37,424 nucleotides of DNA from Planctomycetaceae bacterium (GTDB lineage: Bacteria; Planctomycetota; Planctomycetia; Planctomycetales; Planctomycetaceae), in NCBI GenBank assembly GCA_029259845.1, contig JAJDEI010000251.1, positions 1-37,424 on the forward strand. Direction: 5' to 3'. Below, in pieces: positions 7,265 through 14,833 of this stretch. Position 1 is the first letter of the stretch, and each line of letters starts with the position of its first letter. Under the pieces are notes generated by a model. It searched no databases and had not been told where the DNA came from. It was given only the letters and a program-made list of their open reading frames with translations. A program made the translations under genes and the position numbers.

Positions 7265-9052
7265 ATGTCTTCCCGTCGCCTTCGCCAATTTCGGCAGAAC
7301 GTGATCGCCGTCGCAGCCGTCGGGCTGATGCTCGCTGCCAGTTCGTGCGCAGCACCCAAGCGATACAGCCAAGCCCCCGCGCAGTCCTGCCATCGGGTTG
7401 TCAGCGACGATGCCGCGGTTGCCGCCACACGGCGAGCGCCCGCCGCGCGACGGAGTCCCGTTCCGCTCGCTCCGCCGAAGCCGCACTTCCTGCAAGTCGT
7501 CCACACGGAAGAATCATCCACGCCAGCGGTTGATACCGCCTCTGCCGCGCAATCCTCTGCCACGCCGTCCCTGGCCGAGCAACTCTTCGGCGAACCATCC
7601 GACGCAGCAACGGCGGAACCAGCACAAATCGCGACTGCGATCGCCCCTGTGACCGAATCGGTCAGCGCCGCTGCCGCCGCACTCTCAACGACAGACGTGG
7701 CAATGACAGACGTGCCGACAGTTGACGTACCGACGACGGACGCGCCGACGACGAACGCGCTCACGCCTCCGGACACGACCGCAGCCGCGGGAACCGCCTC
7801 CCTGGCAGACACGTCCGCCGACTCCGGACCAGCCTCGTGGATCGAGCAAAGCTCCCCGCACGAGACCGTCGTCACCGTTGCCCCGGAGACATCAGGCACC
7901 GACGCTGCGGCCCCCGATGCGTGGTACTCACAGACGAGCAAGGCCTCTCGTCCCGCATTGCTTCCCAAAGTTCTGCCCGCGGCGCACGGCTCCTGCCGGC
8001 ACTGCCCGCCGGGTCACACGACCGGAACGTTTTCACAAGCCGAGCCCCGGATCGCGCTGCCTTCGACGGCCGCCTGTCCGCAGATTTGCCCGCTTCCCTG
8101 GACCGAGCCGGGAGACGTGGCGGTGGCTGTCTACGAGCCGGAGATCTATCCGGAAGAATATATCTGCGACGGCGGGGACCGGGACGACCCGGTGCATCAC
8201 AGTCCGCTCGGTCGCCGCGGCCTCGACACCGAAGACACCGTCGCCGAGTTCACCGACGACACCGGCCGCCGCCACATCCGCCCCAGCACGCGAACGTGCA
8301 TCTACGCCCCGCAGTTCGCGGCCGTCCGGTCCGCGAGCCTGCCGGAGATTGGCGTCGCCGTCGACCGGCTCGCCGGCACGCACGATCGCCGCGGCACGGT
8401 TGGATTCCTCTCCGATCAGGCCACCGGGGTTGAGCAACATAACGACCAGCCGATCGGCCTCGATCTGCGGACGCGTGCGAGTGGGCTCGACCGCGACCTG
8501 GCCGACAGCGCTGTCGCGAAGGTCGTCGCCCCGGCCCGTCACATTAAGCTGAACAACGTCTTCGAGAGCGAACTGTTCCTGGCCCCCGGAGGCTTGGACC
8601 GCTCCCAGGAGGCGTACCTCGCCCACATCGTGCAGGCCGCCGCCGCATGGACCCGAAATCTCAACCCGGTCATCGTCGCCACGGATTCCGCCGGCGAAGA
8701 GGTCGTCGCCAAGTTTTCCGCCGAAGAGTACGTCGGCGTCGAGGACCGCAGCCGCAAGGGTGACCTGAAGATCATCAAGGTCGTGGACGAGCCGAGCGCC
8801 GTCCCCGGCGACGTCGTGACCTTCACCATCCACTACGAAAACGTGGGGGATCGGAACCTCTACAACATCCAGATTCTCGACAATCTCACGCCGCGGCTCG
8901 AACTGCTCCCGGACTCGATGGAATCGGATCGCGAGGGCCAATTCAGCATCGAAGACAACAGCGAGGGCAGCGTCGTGCTGACCTTCACGTTGGCCGATCC
9001 GCTGCCGGGGACCACGACCGGCACGCTCACCTTCCAATGCCGCGTGCGGTAG
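7265..9052 (+). CDS. Lipoprotein with C-terminal DUF11 domain
   Basis: The 595-residue protein has an N-terminal lipoprotein signal ending A-A-S-S-C (Cys28). Residues about 60-220 are an Ala/Thr/Ser/Asp-rich low-complexity stretch with T-D-V-P/A-T repeats. A Cys-containing segment (C-R-H-C-P-P, then P-Q-I-C-P-L-P-W) follows. The middle carries the conserved blocks P-E-I-Y-P-E-E-Y, R-R-H-I-R-P-S-T and D-R-R-G-T-V-G. Residues about 500-595 match a DUF11 domain (K-V-V-D-E-P-S-A-V-P-G-D-V-V-T-F-T-I, Y-E-N-V-G, I-L-D-N-L-T-P), a beta-sandwich seen in bacterial surface proteins. The ATG at 7265 is supported by GAGG ten bases upstream. It lies 22 bases after the secreted paralogue, so the three genes form a probable operon. 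I infer a structural role in the envelope; no catalytic motif is visible. Confidence 0.78.
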   Translation: MSSRRLRQFRQNVIAVAAVGLMLAASSCAAPKRYSQAPAQSCHRVVSDDAAVAATRRAPAARRSPVPLAPPKPHFLQVVHTEESSTPAVDTASAAQSSATPSLAEQLFGEPSDAATAEPAQIATAIAPVTESVSAAAAALSTTDVAMTDVPTVDVPTTDAPTTNALTPPDTTAAAGTASLADTSADSGPASWIEQSSPHETVVTVAPETSGTDAAAPDAWYSQTSKASRPALLPKVLPAAHGSCRHCPPGHTTGTFSQAEPRIALPSTAACPQICPLPWTEPGDVAVAVYEPEIYPEEYICDGGDRDDPVHHSPLGRRGLDTEDTVAEFTDDTGRRHIRPSTRTCIYAPQFAAVRSASLPEIGVAVDRLAGTHDRRGTVGFLSDQATGVEQHNDQPIGLDLRTRASGLDRDLADSAVAKVVAPARHIKLNNVFESELFLAPGGLDRSQEAYLAHIVQAAAAWTRNLNPVIVATDSAGEEVVAKFSAEEYVGVEDRSRKGDLKIIKVVDEPSAVPGDVVTFTIHYENVGDRNLYNIQILDNLTPRLELLPDSMESDREGQFSIEDNSEGSVVLTFTLADPLPGTTTGTLTFQCRVR

Positions 9053-9074
9053 TGCTTTGTCAGCCTTTGGCCTG

Positions 9075-9254
9075 GGGGTTGGAGTTCAAGCTTTAGCGTG
9101 CTTGGGCAGCCTGGCAGCCCGTTGAAAAAGTCGCCCGAAGCGTCAACGCGGCTGTCCGAGTCGATGATTCCTCGCAATCAAGGCGCTCGCTCACGCTTCG
9201 GGTTACGATGTCACCAGTTCTACCACGGGCAGCCTGAAGGCTGAACTCCAACCC
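9075..9254. repeat. Inverted-repeat element with GGGTTGGAGTTCA arms
   Basis: The left arm GGGGTTGGAGTTCAAGCTTT (9075-9094) faces the right arm AAGGCTGAACTCCAACCC (9237-9254). The interior holds no gene. Together with the family C copy and the promoter below, it accounts for most of the 500-base gap 9053-9553. Confidence 0.65.
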
Positions 9255-9360
9255 TACGTTTTGGGTTTGACAGACAGGCCACTCGTCCGACACCGGAGTC
9301 CGTGCGACGCCAAAGGCGCCGGCTTGGGATGTGAGACGCCACGGCGTCCCATGAGTTCTC

Positions 9361-9392
9361 AGGATACGTTTCCGTTGCCTCAACAGCGCCCC
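9361..9392 (-). repeat. Dispersed repeat family C (copy 1)
   Basis: Read on the minus strand this is a 32-base string whose core is GGCGCTGTTGAGGCAACGG. The same 32 bases occur at 18681-18712 on the plus strand with two mismatches. Both copies are intergenic, in opposite orientation, 9.3 kb apart. Confidence 0.7.
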
Positions 9393-9461
9393 TGCCACTC
9401 GATCATGAGCGAGCGCCACCATCAAACGGATGACGCGCCGCCCACATCCCGCAAAATCGGA

Positions 9462-9491
9462 TTGTTGCTTTTTCCCCTGAGACGATATAAT
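9462..9491 (+). promoter_or_regulatory. Sigma-70-type promoter for the Fe-S carrier gene
   Basis: A perfect -10 hexamer TATAAT (9486-9491) follows TTGTTG (9462-9467) with an 18-base spacer. Transcription would start near 9498, giving a leader of about 55 bases before the ATG at 9554. The local A+T richness contrasts with the flanks. The -35 matches the consensus only in its TTG half. Confidence 0.6.
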
Positions 9492-9553
9492 ACGGGGGAG
9501 GAACTCTCCACTGAATCTCCCAGTTTGCTTAACCCATAGGAGCAACTGAACTC

Positions 9554-9883
9554 ATGGTCAACGTGACAGAAAAAGCGGCCGGCGAAATCAAGCGCGTCAT
9601 CTCCGATCAGAACATGCCCGAGGGGACCGTGCTCCGCATCGGCGTCGCCGGCGGCGGATGCAGCGGCTTCCAGTACAAGCTCGGCTTCGACGAAACGGCC
9701 GACACGGCCAAGGACCACGTCCACGAACAGCACGGCCTGCAGGTCGCCGTCGACAAGAAGAGCGACCTGTTCCTCGACGGCACCACCGTCGACTTCTACG
9801 ACGGCCTCGAAAAGCGCGGCTTCACCTTCGAGAACCCCAACGTCACCAAATCCTGCGGCTGCGGCAGCAGTTTTTCGGTGTGA
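9554..9883 (+). CDS. HesB/IscA/ErpA-type iron-sulfur cluster carrier
   Basis: A-type carriers bind an Fe-S cluster or iron through three cysteines and pass clusters to apo-proteins in the cytoplasm. The 109-residue protein shows all three: Cys36 in G-G-G-C-S-G-F-Q-Y, and Cys101 and Cys103 in S-C-G-C-G-S-S-F near the C-terminus. Length and layout match the family exactly (an opening V-T-x-x-A helix, D-x-x-S-x-x-x-L-D-G-x-x-V-D-F-Y in the middle). The ATG at 9554 has an AGGAG ribosome site 11 bases upstream. The gene stands alone behind its own promoter (9462-9491), not inside an isc or suf operon, which favours an ErpA- or SufA-like stand-alone role; sequence by eye cannot separate those subfamilies. 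Confidence 0.93.
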   Translation: MVNVTEKAAGEIKRVISDQNMPEGTVLRIGVAGGGCSGFQYKLGFDETADTAKDHVHEQHGLQVAVDKKSDLFLDGTTVDFYDGLEKRGFTFENPNVTKSCGCGSSFSV

Positions 9884-9925
9884 TGTGAGTGGCAAGCGGT
9901 CGAGTGGCAAAGTGGTGTCGTCCCT

Positions 9926-10035
9926 CGTTCCCAAGCTCCGGCTTGGGAACGGCAAAGCAGCGGTCGGTCAGGCTCCCGCCTGACGACAGCCAAGTGAAGA
10001 CGCCCAAACACTTTGCGCGTCAGGCGGGAGTCTGG
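9926..10035. repeat. Family B palindrome (copy 2) plus GTCAGGC/GCCTGAC hairpins
   Basis: CGTTCCCAAGCT and its inverse AGCTTGGGAACG-like arm form a 26-base palindrome at 9926-9951. Next is GTCAGGC-TCCC-GCCTGAC at 9967-9984, whose sequence returns inverted at 10018-10035. The GTCAGGC/GCCTGAC core recurs at 37041 and 37118. No gene lies between the Fe-S carrier and the DUF1559 gene. Confidence 0.7.
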
Positions 10036-10119
10036 CCGACGGAGCTGCGCCACCCTCGAAACCGTTTTTCGTAGTGTTGCCGATCCACTTTTACGTGACG
10101 GGGAAAGGAGCACGAAGAG

Positions 10120-11055
10120 ATGCGCATCATGTCTTCACGGCCTCGGTCGCGCGATCGCTGGACAAATGGGTTCACCCTCATCGAACTGCTGGTCGTCATC
10201 GCCGTCATCGGAATTCTGGTCGCCTTGCTGTTCCCTGCGGTGCAGCAGGCGCGGGAGGCGGCCCGGCGAACACGGTGCAAAAACAACCTCAAGCAAATCG
10301 GCTTAGCGCTGCACAATTACCACGACGTGCACTTGACGTTTCCACCCGGTTACGTCTCGCTGTGGAACTCTGCAGGCGATGACATCGGGCCGGGCTGGGG
10401 CTGGGCAACGTTCATTCTTCCACAGCTTGAACAGACCAATCTCTACCACAAGATCAACCTGAATCAGGCCATCGAAGACCCGGCCAACGGCACAGCACGG
10501 ATCGTTCCAATCAGTGCGTTTATCTGTCCCAGCGACACCGCCCCGCAGACGTGGACGGCCAAGACGTACGACGTTTCAGGTACGACGCTCGCCACTGTCG
10601 GCGAGACCGCCGCGGCAAACTACGTGGGCGTGTTCGGCACGACCGAACCCGGGGTGGGCGGCGATGGCGAATTCTTCCGCAACAGCCACGTCCGAATTTC
10701 CGACGTCCTGGACGGAACCAGCCAGACGATGGCCGTTGGGGAGCGCGCTTTCCAACTCGGCCCTACGGACTGGGCCGGCGTCATCACGAGCGCTAACCTG
10801 TTCCCTGAGCCGGGGACGATCGCTCTGCCCATACTCAACAACGCTTCCGGCATGACGCTTGGCCACACGGGCGACCAGAACTTGCCCAATGCGCATTTCA
10901 GCCTCCAGAACCAGTTTTCGAGCCGGCATCCCGGGGGAGCGCACTTTTTGTTCTCCGATGGACACGTTTCGTATCTATCGGAATCAATGGACTATGGCGT
11001 TTACAAGGCACTGTCCACCCGTGCGGGCGGCGAGGCGGTAAGAGGTGACTTCTAA
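10120..11055 (+). CDS. DUF1559 protein with type IV pilin-like N-terminal methylation signal
   Basis: These proteins are hugely expanded in planctomycetes; they carry a type IV prepilin leader and probably assemble as pseudopilins or surface fibres. The 311-residue product has the cleavage motif G-F-T-L-I-E-L-L-V-V-I-A-V-I-G-I-L at 17-33, then P-A-V-Q-Q-A-R-E-A-A-R-R-T-R-C-K-N-N-L-K-Q-I-G-L-A-L-H-N-Y-H, diagnostic of DUF1559. The C-terminus has the expected H-F-L-F-S-D-G-H-V-S-Y-L block. The ATG at 10120 has AGGAG nine bases upstream. Its stop overlaps the start of the following lipoprotein gene (TAATG), a pairing I know from other planctomycetes. Exact role is unknown. Confidence 0.93.
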   Translation: MRIMSSRPRSRDRWTNGFTLIELLVVIAVIGILVALLFPAVQQAREAARRTRCKNNLKQIGLALHNYHDVHLTFPPGYVSLWNSAGDDIGPGWGWATFILPQLEQTNLYHKINLNQAIEDPANGTARIVPISAFICPSDTAPQTWTAKTYDVSGTTLATVGETAAANYVGVFGTTEPGVGGDGEFFRNSHVRISDVLDGTSQTMAVGERAFQLGPTDWAGVITSANLFPEPGTIALPILNNASGMTLGHTGDQNLPNAHFSLQNQFSSRHPGGAHFLFSDGHVSYLSESMDYGVYKALSTRAGGEAVRGDF

Positions 11056-11312
11056 TGCGTTCGATCCTGATGACGTTGGTGCTTTGTCTCATTAGCGGCT
11101 GCGGCGAGAGGGCACCGAGCACTGCCAATCTGCCGCTCGAGCAAGTCCCTGAACCCGTCATGAAGGTCGCCAGGGAGAAACTGCCACACGTGACCTTCGA
11201 GCAAGCATGGACGACCCCGAGTGGCAACTATGAAGTTCGCGGCAAGGACAAGGATGGCAAGGTGCGAGACATCCAGGTGACACCGTCCGGCGAGTTAGTC
11301 GAGGTCGATTGA
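11055..11312 (+). CDS. Small PepSY-like lipoprotein
   Basis: The 85-residue product starts with a short hydrophobic signal and a clear lipobox L-I-S-G-C (Cys16). The mature part (about 30-85) has the layout of a PepSY-like unit: V-M-K-V-A-R-E-K-L-P as helix, then F-E-Q-A-W, Y-E-V-R-G-K-D-K-D-G-K-V-R-D-I-Q-V and S-G-E-L-V-E-V-D as strands. PepSY domains are often inhibitory or protein-binding. Its ATG shares a base with the DUF1559 stop (TAATG), so the two are translationally coupled; I infer it assists export or assembly of the pseudopilin-like partner, which is untested. Confidence 0.8.
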   Translation: MRSILMTLVLCLISGCGERAPSTANLPLEQVPEPVMKVAREKLPHVTFEQAWTTPSGNYEVRGKDKDGKVRDIQVTPSGELVEVD

Positions 11313-11324
11313 AACCTCTTTTTT
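11301..11324 (+). terminator. Possible intrinsic terminator after the DUF1559/PepSY pair
   Basis: GAGGT (11301-11305) can pair with ACCTC (11314-11318), directly followed by six T residues (11319-11324). The stem is only 5 bp and overlaps the stop codon, so it is a weak but well-placed candidate. Confidence 0.4.
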
Positions 11325-11409
11325 GACGGGCATCACGACGCTGGGTGGCCCGGCAGGTCAGCCAGATCGCGGAGCGACAGGATACGATCCACTTAGCGTC
11401 CGAGTGTCG

Positions 11410-11463
11410 CGGGTGGCCCTGATTGCTTTGTCAACCTGGGTGCCAACGGCACAAGAGGTCTCA
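11410..11463 (+). repeat. Partial copy of the GGGTGGCCC repeat (full form at 37253)
   Basis: GGGTGGCCC (11411-11419), CTGGGTGCC, GGCACAAGAGGTCTCA appear in the same order as GGGTGGCCC, GCTGGGTGCC, GGCACAGGAGGTCTCA at 37256-37302. The right-hand inverted arm of the full element is not seen here. Confidence 0.5.
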
Positions 11464-11498
11464 ACGAACTCTCCGAATCATGATCGTGCCGAAGCGGA

Positions 11499-11795
11499 AT
11501 GCCTGATTTTCGAGACGTCGATCCGTTCGAGCTGCGGGTTCCGGCATCGCGGCGGCAGGGAGCGGACCCAGGGAAGCTCACCCGCCAGATTTCCCTGTTT
11601 GGCCGCTCGGCAGTTGGGATGCCGCCTCTCTGGGTGTATGAGGGAACGGATGGTGTGCTGATCGTGTATAATGGAGTCACTCGGGCGACCCGCATCGCCA
11701 AACTCGCACCGGGAACTTTGATTCAAGTCGAGGTCATCGGACAACTTCCCAAAGCGTTCGCCAATGAGCCCAAAATCGGAGACGTGTTGCCATGA
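11499..11795 (+). CDS. Small conserved-looking protein of unknown function, first of a coupled pair
   Basis: The 98-residue product is compact and mixed, with no signal or membrane segment. It has P-F-E-L-R-V-P-A-S-R-R-Q-G-A (9-22), S-L-F-G-R-S-A-V-G-M-P-P-L-W-V-Y-E-G (32-49) and V-T-R-A-T-R-I-A-K-L-A-P-G (59-71) followed by V-E-V-I-G. The dense conserved-type residues (G, P, R, W) argue for a real folded protein; I have the impression of a family seen in planctomycetes, but cannot name it. The last four bases ATGA overlap the start of the next gene, so both are made together. Only a weak GAAGCGGA ribosome site precedes the ATG. A toxin/antitoxin or immunity role is conceivable from size and pairing alone. 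Confidence 0.6.
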   Translation: MPDFRDVDPFELRVPASRRQGADPGKLTRQISLFGRSAVGMPPLWVYEGTDGVLIVYNGVTRATRIAKLAPGTLIQVEVIGQLPKAFANEPKIGDVLP

Positions 11796-12085
11796 GTAAC
11801 ATCCAGGAGGAAGCCGTCGCCGCGCTCGCCGAAGTTTGGAGCCTCTCCCCGGATGTCCGGCTTGGTCAACTCATGGCGCATCTCGGTTTCTTGGGCGAAA
11901 TCCATGTCGGCAAGAGTCTGGGTGACATCGAGAACGACGAACTGATCGCTGTCCTCTACCGTCACCGGACGGAACTCAAGGCCCGCCTGGCTGGCTCAGC
12001 GGATGAAGTGGATGAGCCTGTCGCGGCCACAACGTCGGTATCCGGGAGTGCAATTCAGCCGGATCACATCCCCGGCTCGCCGTAG
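11792..12085 (+). CDS. Small acidic helical protein of unknown function, second of the pair
   Basis: The 97-residue product is mainly helical and acidic: E-E-A-V-A-A-L-A-E-V-W-S-L-S-P-D-V-R-L-G-Q-L-M-A-H-L (6-31), then D-I-E-N-D-E-L-I-A-V-L-Y-R-H (44-57). After about residue 70 it becomes a Ser/Ala/Val-rich tail. It starts inside the stop of the previous gene (ATGA), the strongest evidence that it is real. The basic first partner and acidic second partner suggest a physical complex; that is inference. It ends 32 bases before the ABC ATPase gene and could be co-transcribed with it. No known domain is recognised. Confidence 0.6.
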   Translation: MSNIQEEAVAALAEVWSLSPDVRLGQLMAHLGFLGEIHVGKSLGDIENDELIAVLYRHRTELKARLAGSADEVDEPVAATTSVSGSAIQPDHIPGSP

Positions 12086-12117
12086 CATCTCCGCGTTCCG
12101 CTCCGTAAGATGGCCGC

Positions 12118-13134
12118 ATGTCGGCGATCGAGGTCCACAATCTGACGAAGACCTACCGCGTGTACCGCAAGCGGGAGGGTGTGCTGGCTTCGGTGACCGG
12201 GTTGTTCAAGCGGGACTACAAGGTTGTCGAAGCGGTCAAGGACGTGAGCTTCTCGCTCGAAGCGGGCGAGATGGTCGCCTTCCTCGGGCCCAACGGGGCC
12301 GGCAAAACGACGACGCTCAAGCTGCTCTCCGGCCTGCTGTTCCCCGCCGGCGGCGACGCCCGGGTTCTCGGCCACATCCCCTGGAAGCGCGAGCACGCCT
12401 ATCGCCGCCGCTTTTCGCTGGTGATGGGGCAGAAGAACCAGTTGTGGTGGGACCTTCCGGCCCAGGAGTCGTTCCGGCTCCACAAGGAGATTTACCGCAT
12501 CGAGCCGGAGCAGTTCCGGCGGCGGCTCGACGAGCTCGTCGACCTGCTGGAGGTCCGCAAACTGCTCGACCAGCCGGTGCGGGAGCTGTCGCTCGGCGAA
12601 CGGATGCGGATGGAGCTGATCGCCGCCCTGCTGCACTCGCCCGAAGTGCTGCTGCTCGATGAACCGACCATCGGCCTCGACGTCGTCTCGCAGCGGAAAG
12701 TGCAGGAGTTCCTCAAGTTCTATCAGGCCGAGCAGCAGATCACCGTCATCCTCACCAGCCACTACATGAAAGACGTCGAAGCCCTCTGCGAGCGAGCCGT
12801 CATCATCAACGAGGGCGAGATTAAACATGACGGCCCCCTGGCCGACATCCTCGACCGTTTCAGCCGCCACAAGGTGGTCTCGCTGCAGTTTGCCGGCAGC
12901 GAACTGCCGGCCGACCTCGGCCGTTACGGCACCGTCATCGAGTCCCGCCCGCCCCGCGTGAAACTCGAAGTCGCCCGCCACGAAGTTCCCGAAGTGCTCA
13001 CTTCGTTGCTCGCGACGTTCAACATCGAAGACGTCAGTGTCAACGAACGCCCGCTCGAAGAAGTCATCGCCGAGATGTTTACGACGCCCTCGCCGGACAT
13101 CAGCGACCAGCAACCAGCAGCGACAGCAACCTGA
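12118..13134 (+). CDS. ABC transporter ATP-binding protein (COG4586-like)
   Basis: The cytoplasmic ATPase subunit of an ABC-2-type exporter. All motifs are intact in the 338-residue protein: Walker A G-P-N-G-A-G-K-T at 57-64, Q-loop Gln105, signature L-S-L-G-E at 157-161, Walker B L-L-L-D-E-P at 178-183 and the switch His215 in T-S-H. A long insertion before the first strand (about 18-35) and the [16 protein letters not shown] stretch are features I associate with the uncharacterised COG4586 group, normally encoded next to two ABC-2 permease genes. No permease follows here: the next 280 bases hold repeats and then an unrelated enolase-superfamily gene. Residues after about 250 form the C-terminal regulatory extension. 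ATPase call is firm; substrate unknown. Confidence 0.92.
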   Translation: MSAIEVHNLTKTYRVYRKREGVLASVTGLFKRDYKVVEAVKDVSFSLEAGEMVAFLGPNGAGKTTTLKLLSGLLFPAGGDARVLGHIPWKREHAYRRRFSLVMGQKNQLWWDLPAQESFRLHKEIYRIEPEQFRRRLDELVDLLEVRKLLDQPVRELSLGERMRMELIAALLHSPEVLLLDEPTIGLDVVSQRKVQEFLKFYQAEQQITVILTSHYMKDVEALCERAVIINEGEIKHDGPLADILDRFSRHKVVSLQFAGSELPADLGRYGTVIESRPPRVKLEVARHEVPEVLTSLLATFNIEDVSVNERPLEEVIAEMFTTPSPDISDQQPAATAT

Positions 13135-13152
13135 CAGGAATCATGGATTGGC

Positions 13153-13178
13153 GTTACCCCGGAGCCAACGGCGACGGC
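13153..13178 (+). repeat. Family A repeat (copy 2), single arm
   Basis: GTTACCCCGGAGCCAACGGC at 13153-13172 followed by GACGGC matches one arm of the inverted pairs at 1281-1347 and 36161-36234. It starts 19 bases after the ABC ATPase stop. Confidence 0.7.
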
Positions 13179-13245
13179 GAACCGCCGCCCCCCCTCGTGA
13201 AAAACACGGTCGGCCGGCCCTGACGGACGTCACTCGGCACATTCA

Positions 13246-13388
13246 CGGTAACCGTTCACAGGTTGGGCGAGTTTTTCACGGAATATCCGGGGTCAGGCAC
13301 CATTTTCGGCGGGAAGCGGTCTCCGACACAAAGGACGTGGTGGCCGAAAATGGTGCCTGACCCCCCACCCTGTCAACGCTTACCATTC
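13246..13388 (+). repeat. Repeat family D (copy 1): GGGGTCAGGCACC element
   Basis: The element begins GTAACCGTTCACAGGTTGGG and ends TGTCAACGCTTACC, its two ends being roughly inverted. Inside, a perfect 22-bp inverted pair with core GGGGTCAGGCACCATTTT occupies 13289-13310 and 13343-13364. Bases 13248-13301 reappear in inverse orientation at 19118-19065 with only two mismatches in 54. It fills the gap between the ABC ATPase and enolase-like genes and probably contains or abuts the latter's promoter. Confidence 0.85.
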
Positions 13389-13414
13389 ACGACCCAACAG
13401 AGGGGACATCCATC

Positions 13415-14833
13415 ATGAGTGCGTGGACCGGACAATCGTGGGGAGAGCGGTGCCTTTCGCGCCGCTCGTTGTTGCAGTCAGGACTCGGGGCGGTGATCGC
13501 GGGGCGGGTCGTCGCGGCAGCACGGAGCCGCGGACTTCAGGCTCAGGAGCGCGCTGCTGCGACACACGGACGAGTGACGATCACCGACATCGAAGTGCAC
13601 CCGGTCACCGTCGACTACGAGGATTTCCTCGCCGACGAGTTGAACCACTATTACGGTCCCAGCCGGCGAACGATCTATGTCGCCCGGGCCAGTAATGGGG
13701 AAATCGGGTTGGGCGAGGGAAGCCGGGAGACGGATGAGGTACTCGCCCGGTACATCGGCAGCAACCCCTTCGACTGGATTGGCGACGAAACGTCGCTCCC
13801 TCTGGGGATGGCCATGTACGATTTGATGGGCAAACTGGCGGGCGTCCCCGTCTACAAACTGTTCGGCCAACGGTATCGGAGTTGGGTCCCGGCGGCCTCC
13901 TGGACGGTGTCGACTCATCCGGATCGCATGGCACGGGCGGTCAAGGAGTTCGCCGCGCGGGGCTACACGTGGATGAAGTATCACCTGTCGCCGTTTGAGA
14001 ATGTGCTCGACCAGATGCGGGCCATGCAGGAGGTTGCGCCGGCGGGGTTCCGCATTCACCACGACCTCACGATGGGCGGCACGGACGACCATGTGTTCGA
14101 GCTGCTGGAACAAATCTCCCGCTTTCCGATCGCGGGCTGCTTTGAAGACCCGCTGCCGGAAAAAGACATCGCAGGTTATGCGGAGCTGCGGTCCAAGTGC
14201 CGGCTGCCCATTCTCTACCATCATGTGCCGCTCGGCGCCGGCTTTGAGACGCAGCAGCGGCCCGCCGACGGTTACATCCTCGGGCATTACCGCATCGGTG
14301 AGGCGGTCCGTCGTGCGGGGCTGTTCGCCGCACTGGAACTGCCATTCTCATTACAGAACGTCGGCGGGACGATCACCCGCGCCTTGACCGTGCACATGCA
14401 GGCGGCGTTCAAGACCGCATGGCAGCACTTCAACAGCGACACGGAAACGTGGAAGTCGGACGTCGTCAACGAGCGGCTCGAACCGATCAACGGACGCATC
14501 CGCGTTCCCGAAAAGCCCGGCCTGGGAGTGACGCTGGACCGGGAGGAACTCAACCGACTGAAGAATCTCAAGCTCCCTGAACAGCCGCTGTGGATCATCA
14601 AGTCGACCTTCGCCGACGGAACACGGATGTACAATCGGGCCGATCCGAAAGATGCACTATTCATGGTTCGTCCGGACCGGCGTCGGCAGGTCACGCTGAG
14701 TTACATCTCACCGATTGAAACCGAATACTGGGACGACGACGGCACCGCTGCGTACCGCCGGACGATGGAGCGCATCCAACGGGAAGGCACCGTGTTCGTG
14801 AAGCCAAATGACAAAGAGGCTCCTCCGTCGTGA
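13415..14833 (+). CDS. Exported enolase-superfamily (mandelate racemase-like) protein
   Basis: The 472-residue protein starts with a Tat-like signal: S-R-R-S-L-L-Q-S-G at 15-23 followed by an Ala/Val-rich hydrophobic stretch. The barrel shows enolase-superfamily landmarks: Lys188-Tyr-His190 (K-x-H/K base position), Asp217 in H-H-D-L-T and Glu244 in C-F-E-D-P-L, two expected metal ligands. At the third ligand position, where D-E-S or similar is expected, the sequence reads L-Y-H-H-V-P (267-272). Roughly 90 residues beyond the usual barrel follow. Known relatives dehydrate or racemise sugar acids and similar carboxylates; the missing ligand makes activity uncertain. Its stop overlaps the GTG start of the FAD oxidoreductase (GTGA), so the two are one unit. 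Substrate unknown. Confidence 0.8.
   Translation: MSAWTGQSWGERCLSRRSLLQSGLGAVIAGRVVAAARSRGLQAQERAAATHGRVTITDIEVHPVTVDYEDFLADELNHYYGPSRRTIYVARASNGEIGLGEGSRETDEVLARYIGSNPFDWIGDETSLPLGMAMYDLMGKLAGVPVYKLFGQRYRSWVPAASWTVSTHPDRMARAVKEFAARGYTWMKYHLSPFENVLDQMRAMQEVAPAGFRIHHDLTMGGTDDHVFELLEQISRFPIAGCFEDPLPEKDIAGYAELRSKCRLPILYHHVPLGAGFETQQRPADGYILGHYRIGEAVRRAGLFAALELPFSLQNVGGTITRALTVHMQAAFKTAWQHFNSDTETWKSDVVNERLEPINGRIRVPEKPGLGVTLDREELNRLKNLKLPEQPLWIIKSTFADGTRMYNRADPKDALFMVRPDRRRQVTLSYISPIETEYWDDDGTAAYRRTMERIQREGTVFVKPNDKEAPPS

Noticed and set aside
8033-9037. 334-codon minus-strand frame over the DUF11 lipoprotein gene
   Set aside because: Composition typical of antisense GC-rich DNA; the plus strand encodes a recognisable lipobox and DUF11 domain.
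12064-13113. 349-codon minus-strand frame over the ABC ATPase gene
   Set aside because: The plus strand carries every ABC motif; the antisense product has none.
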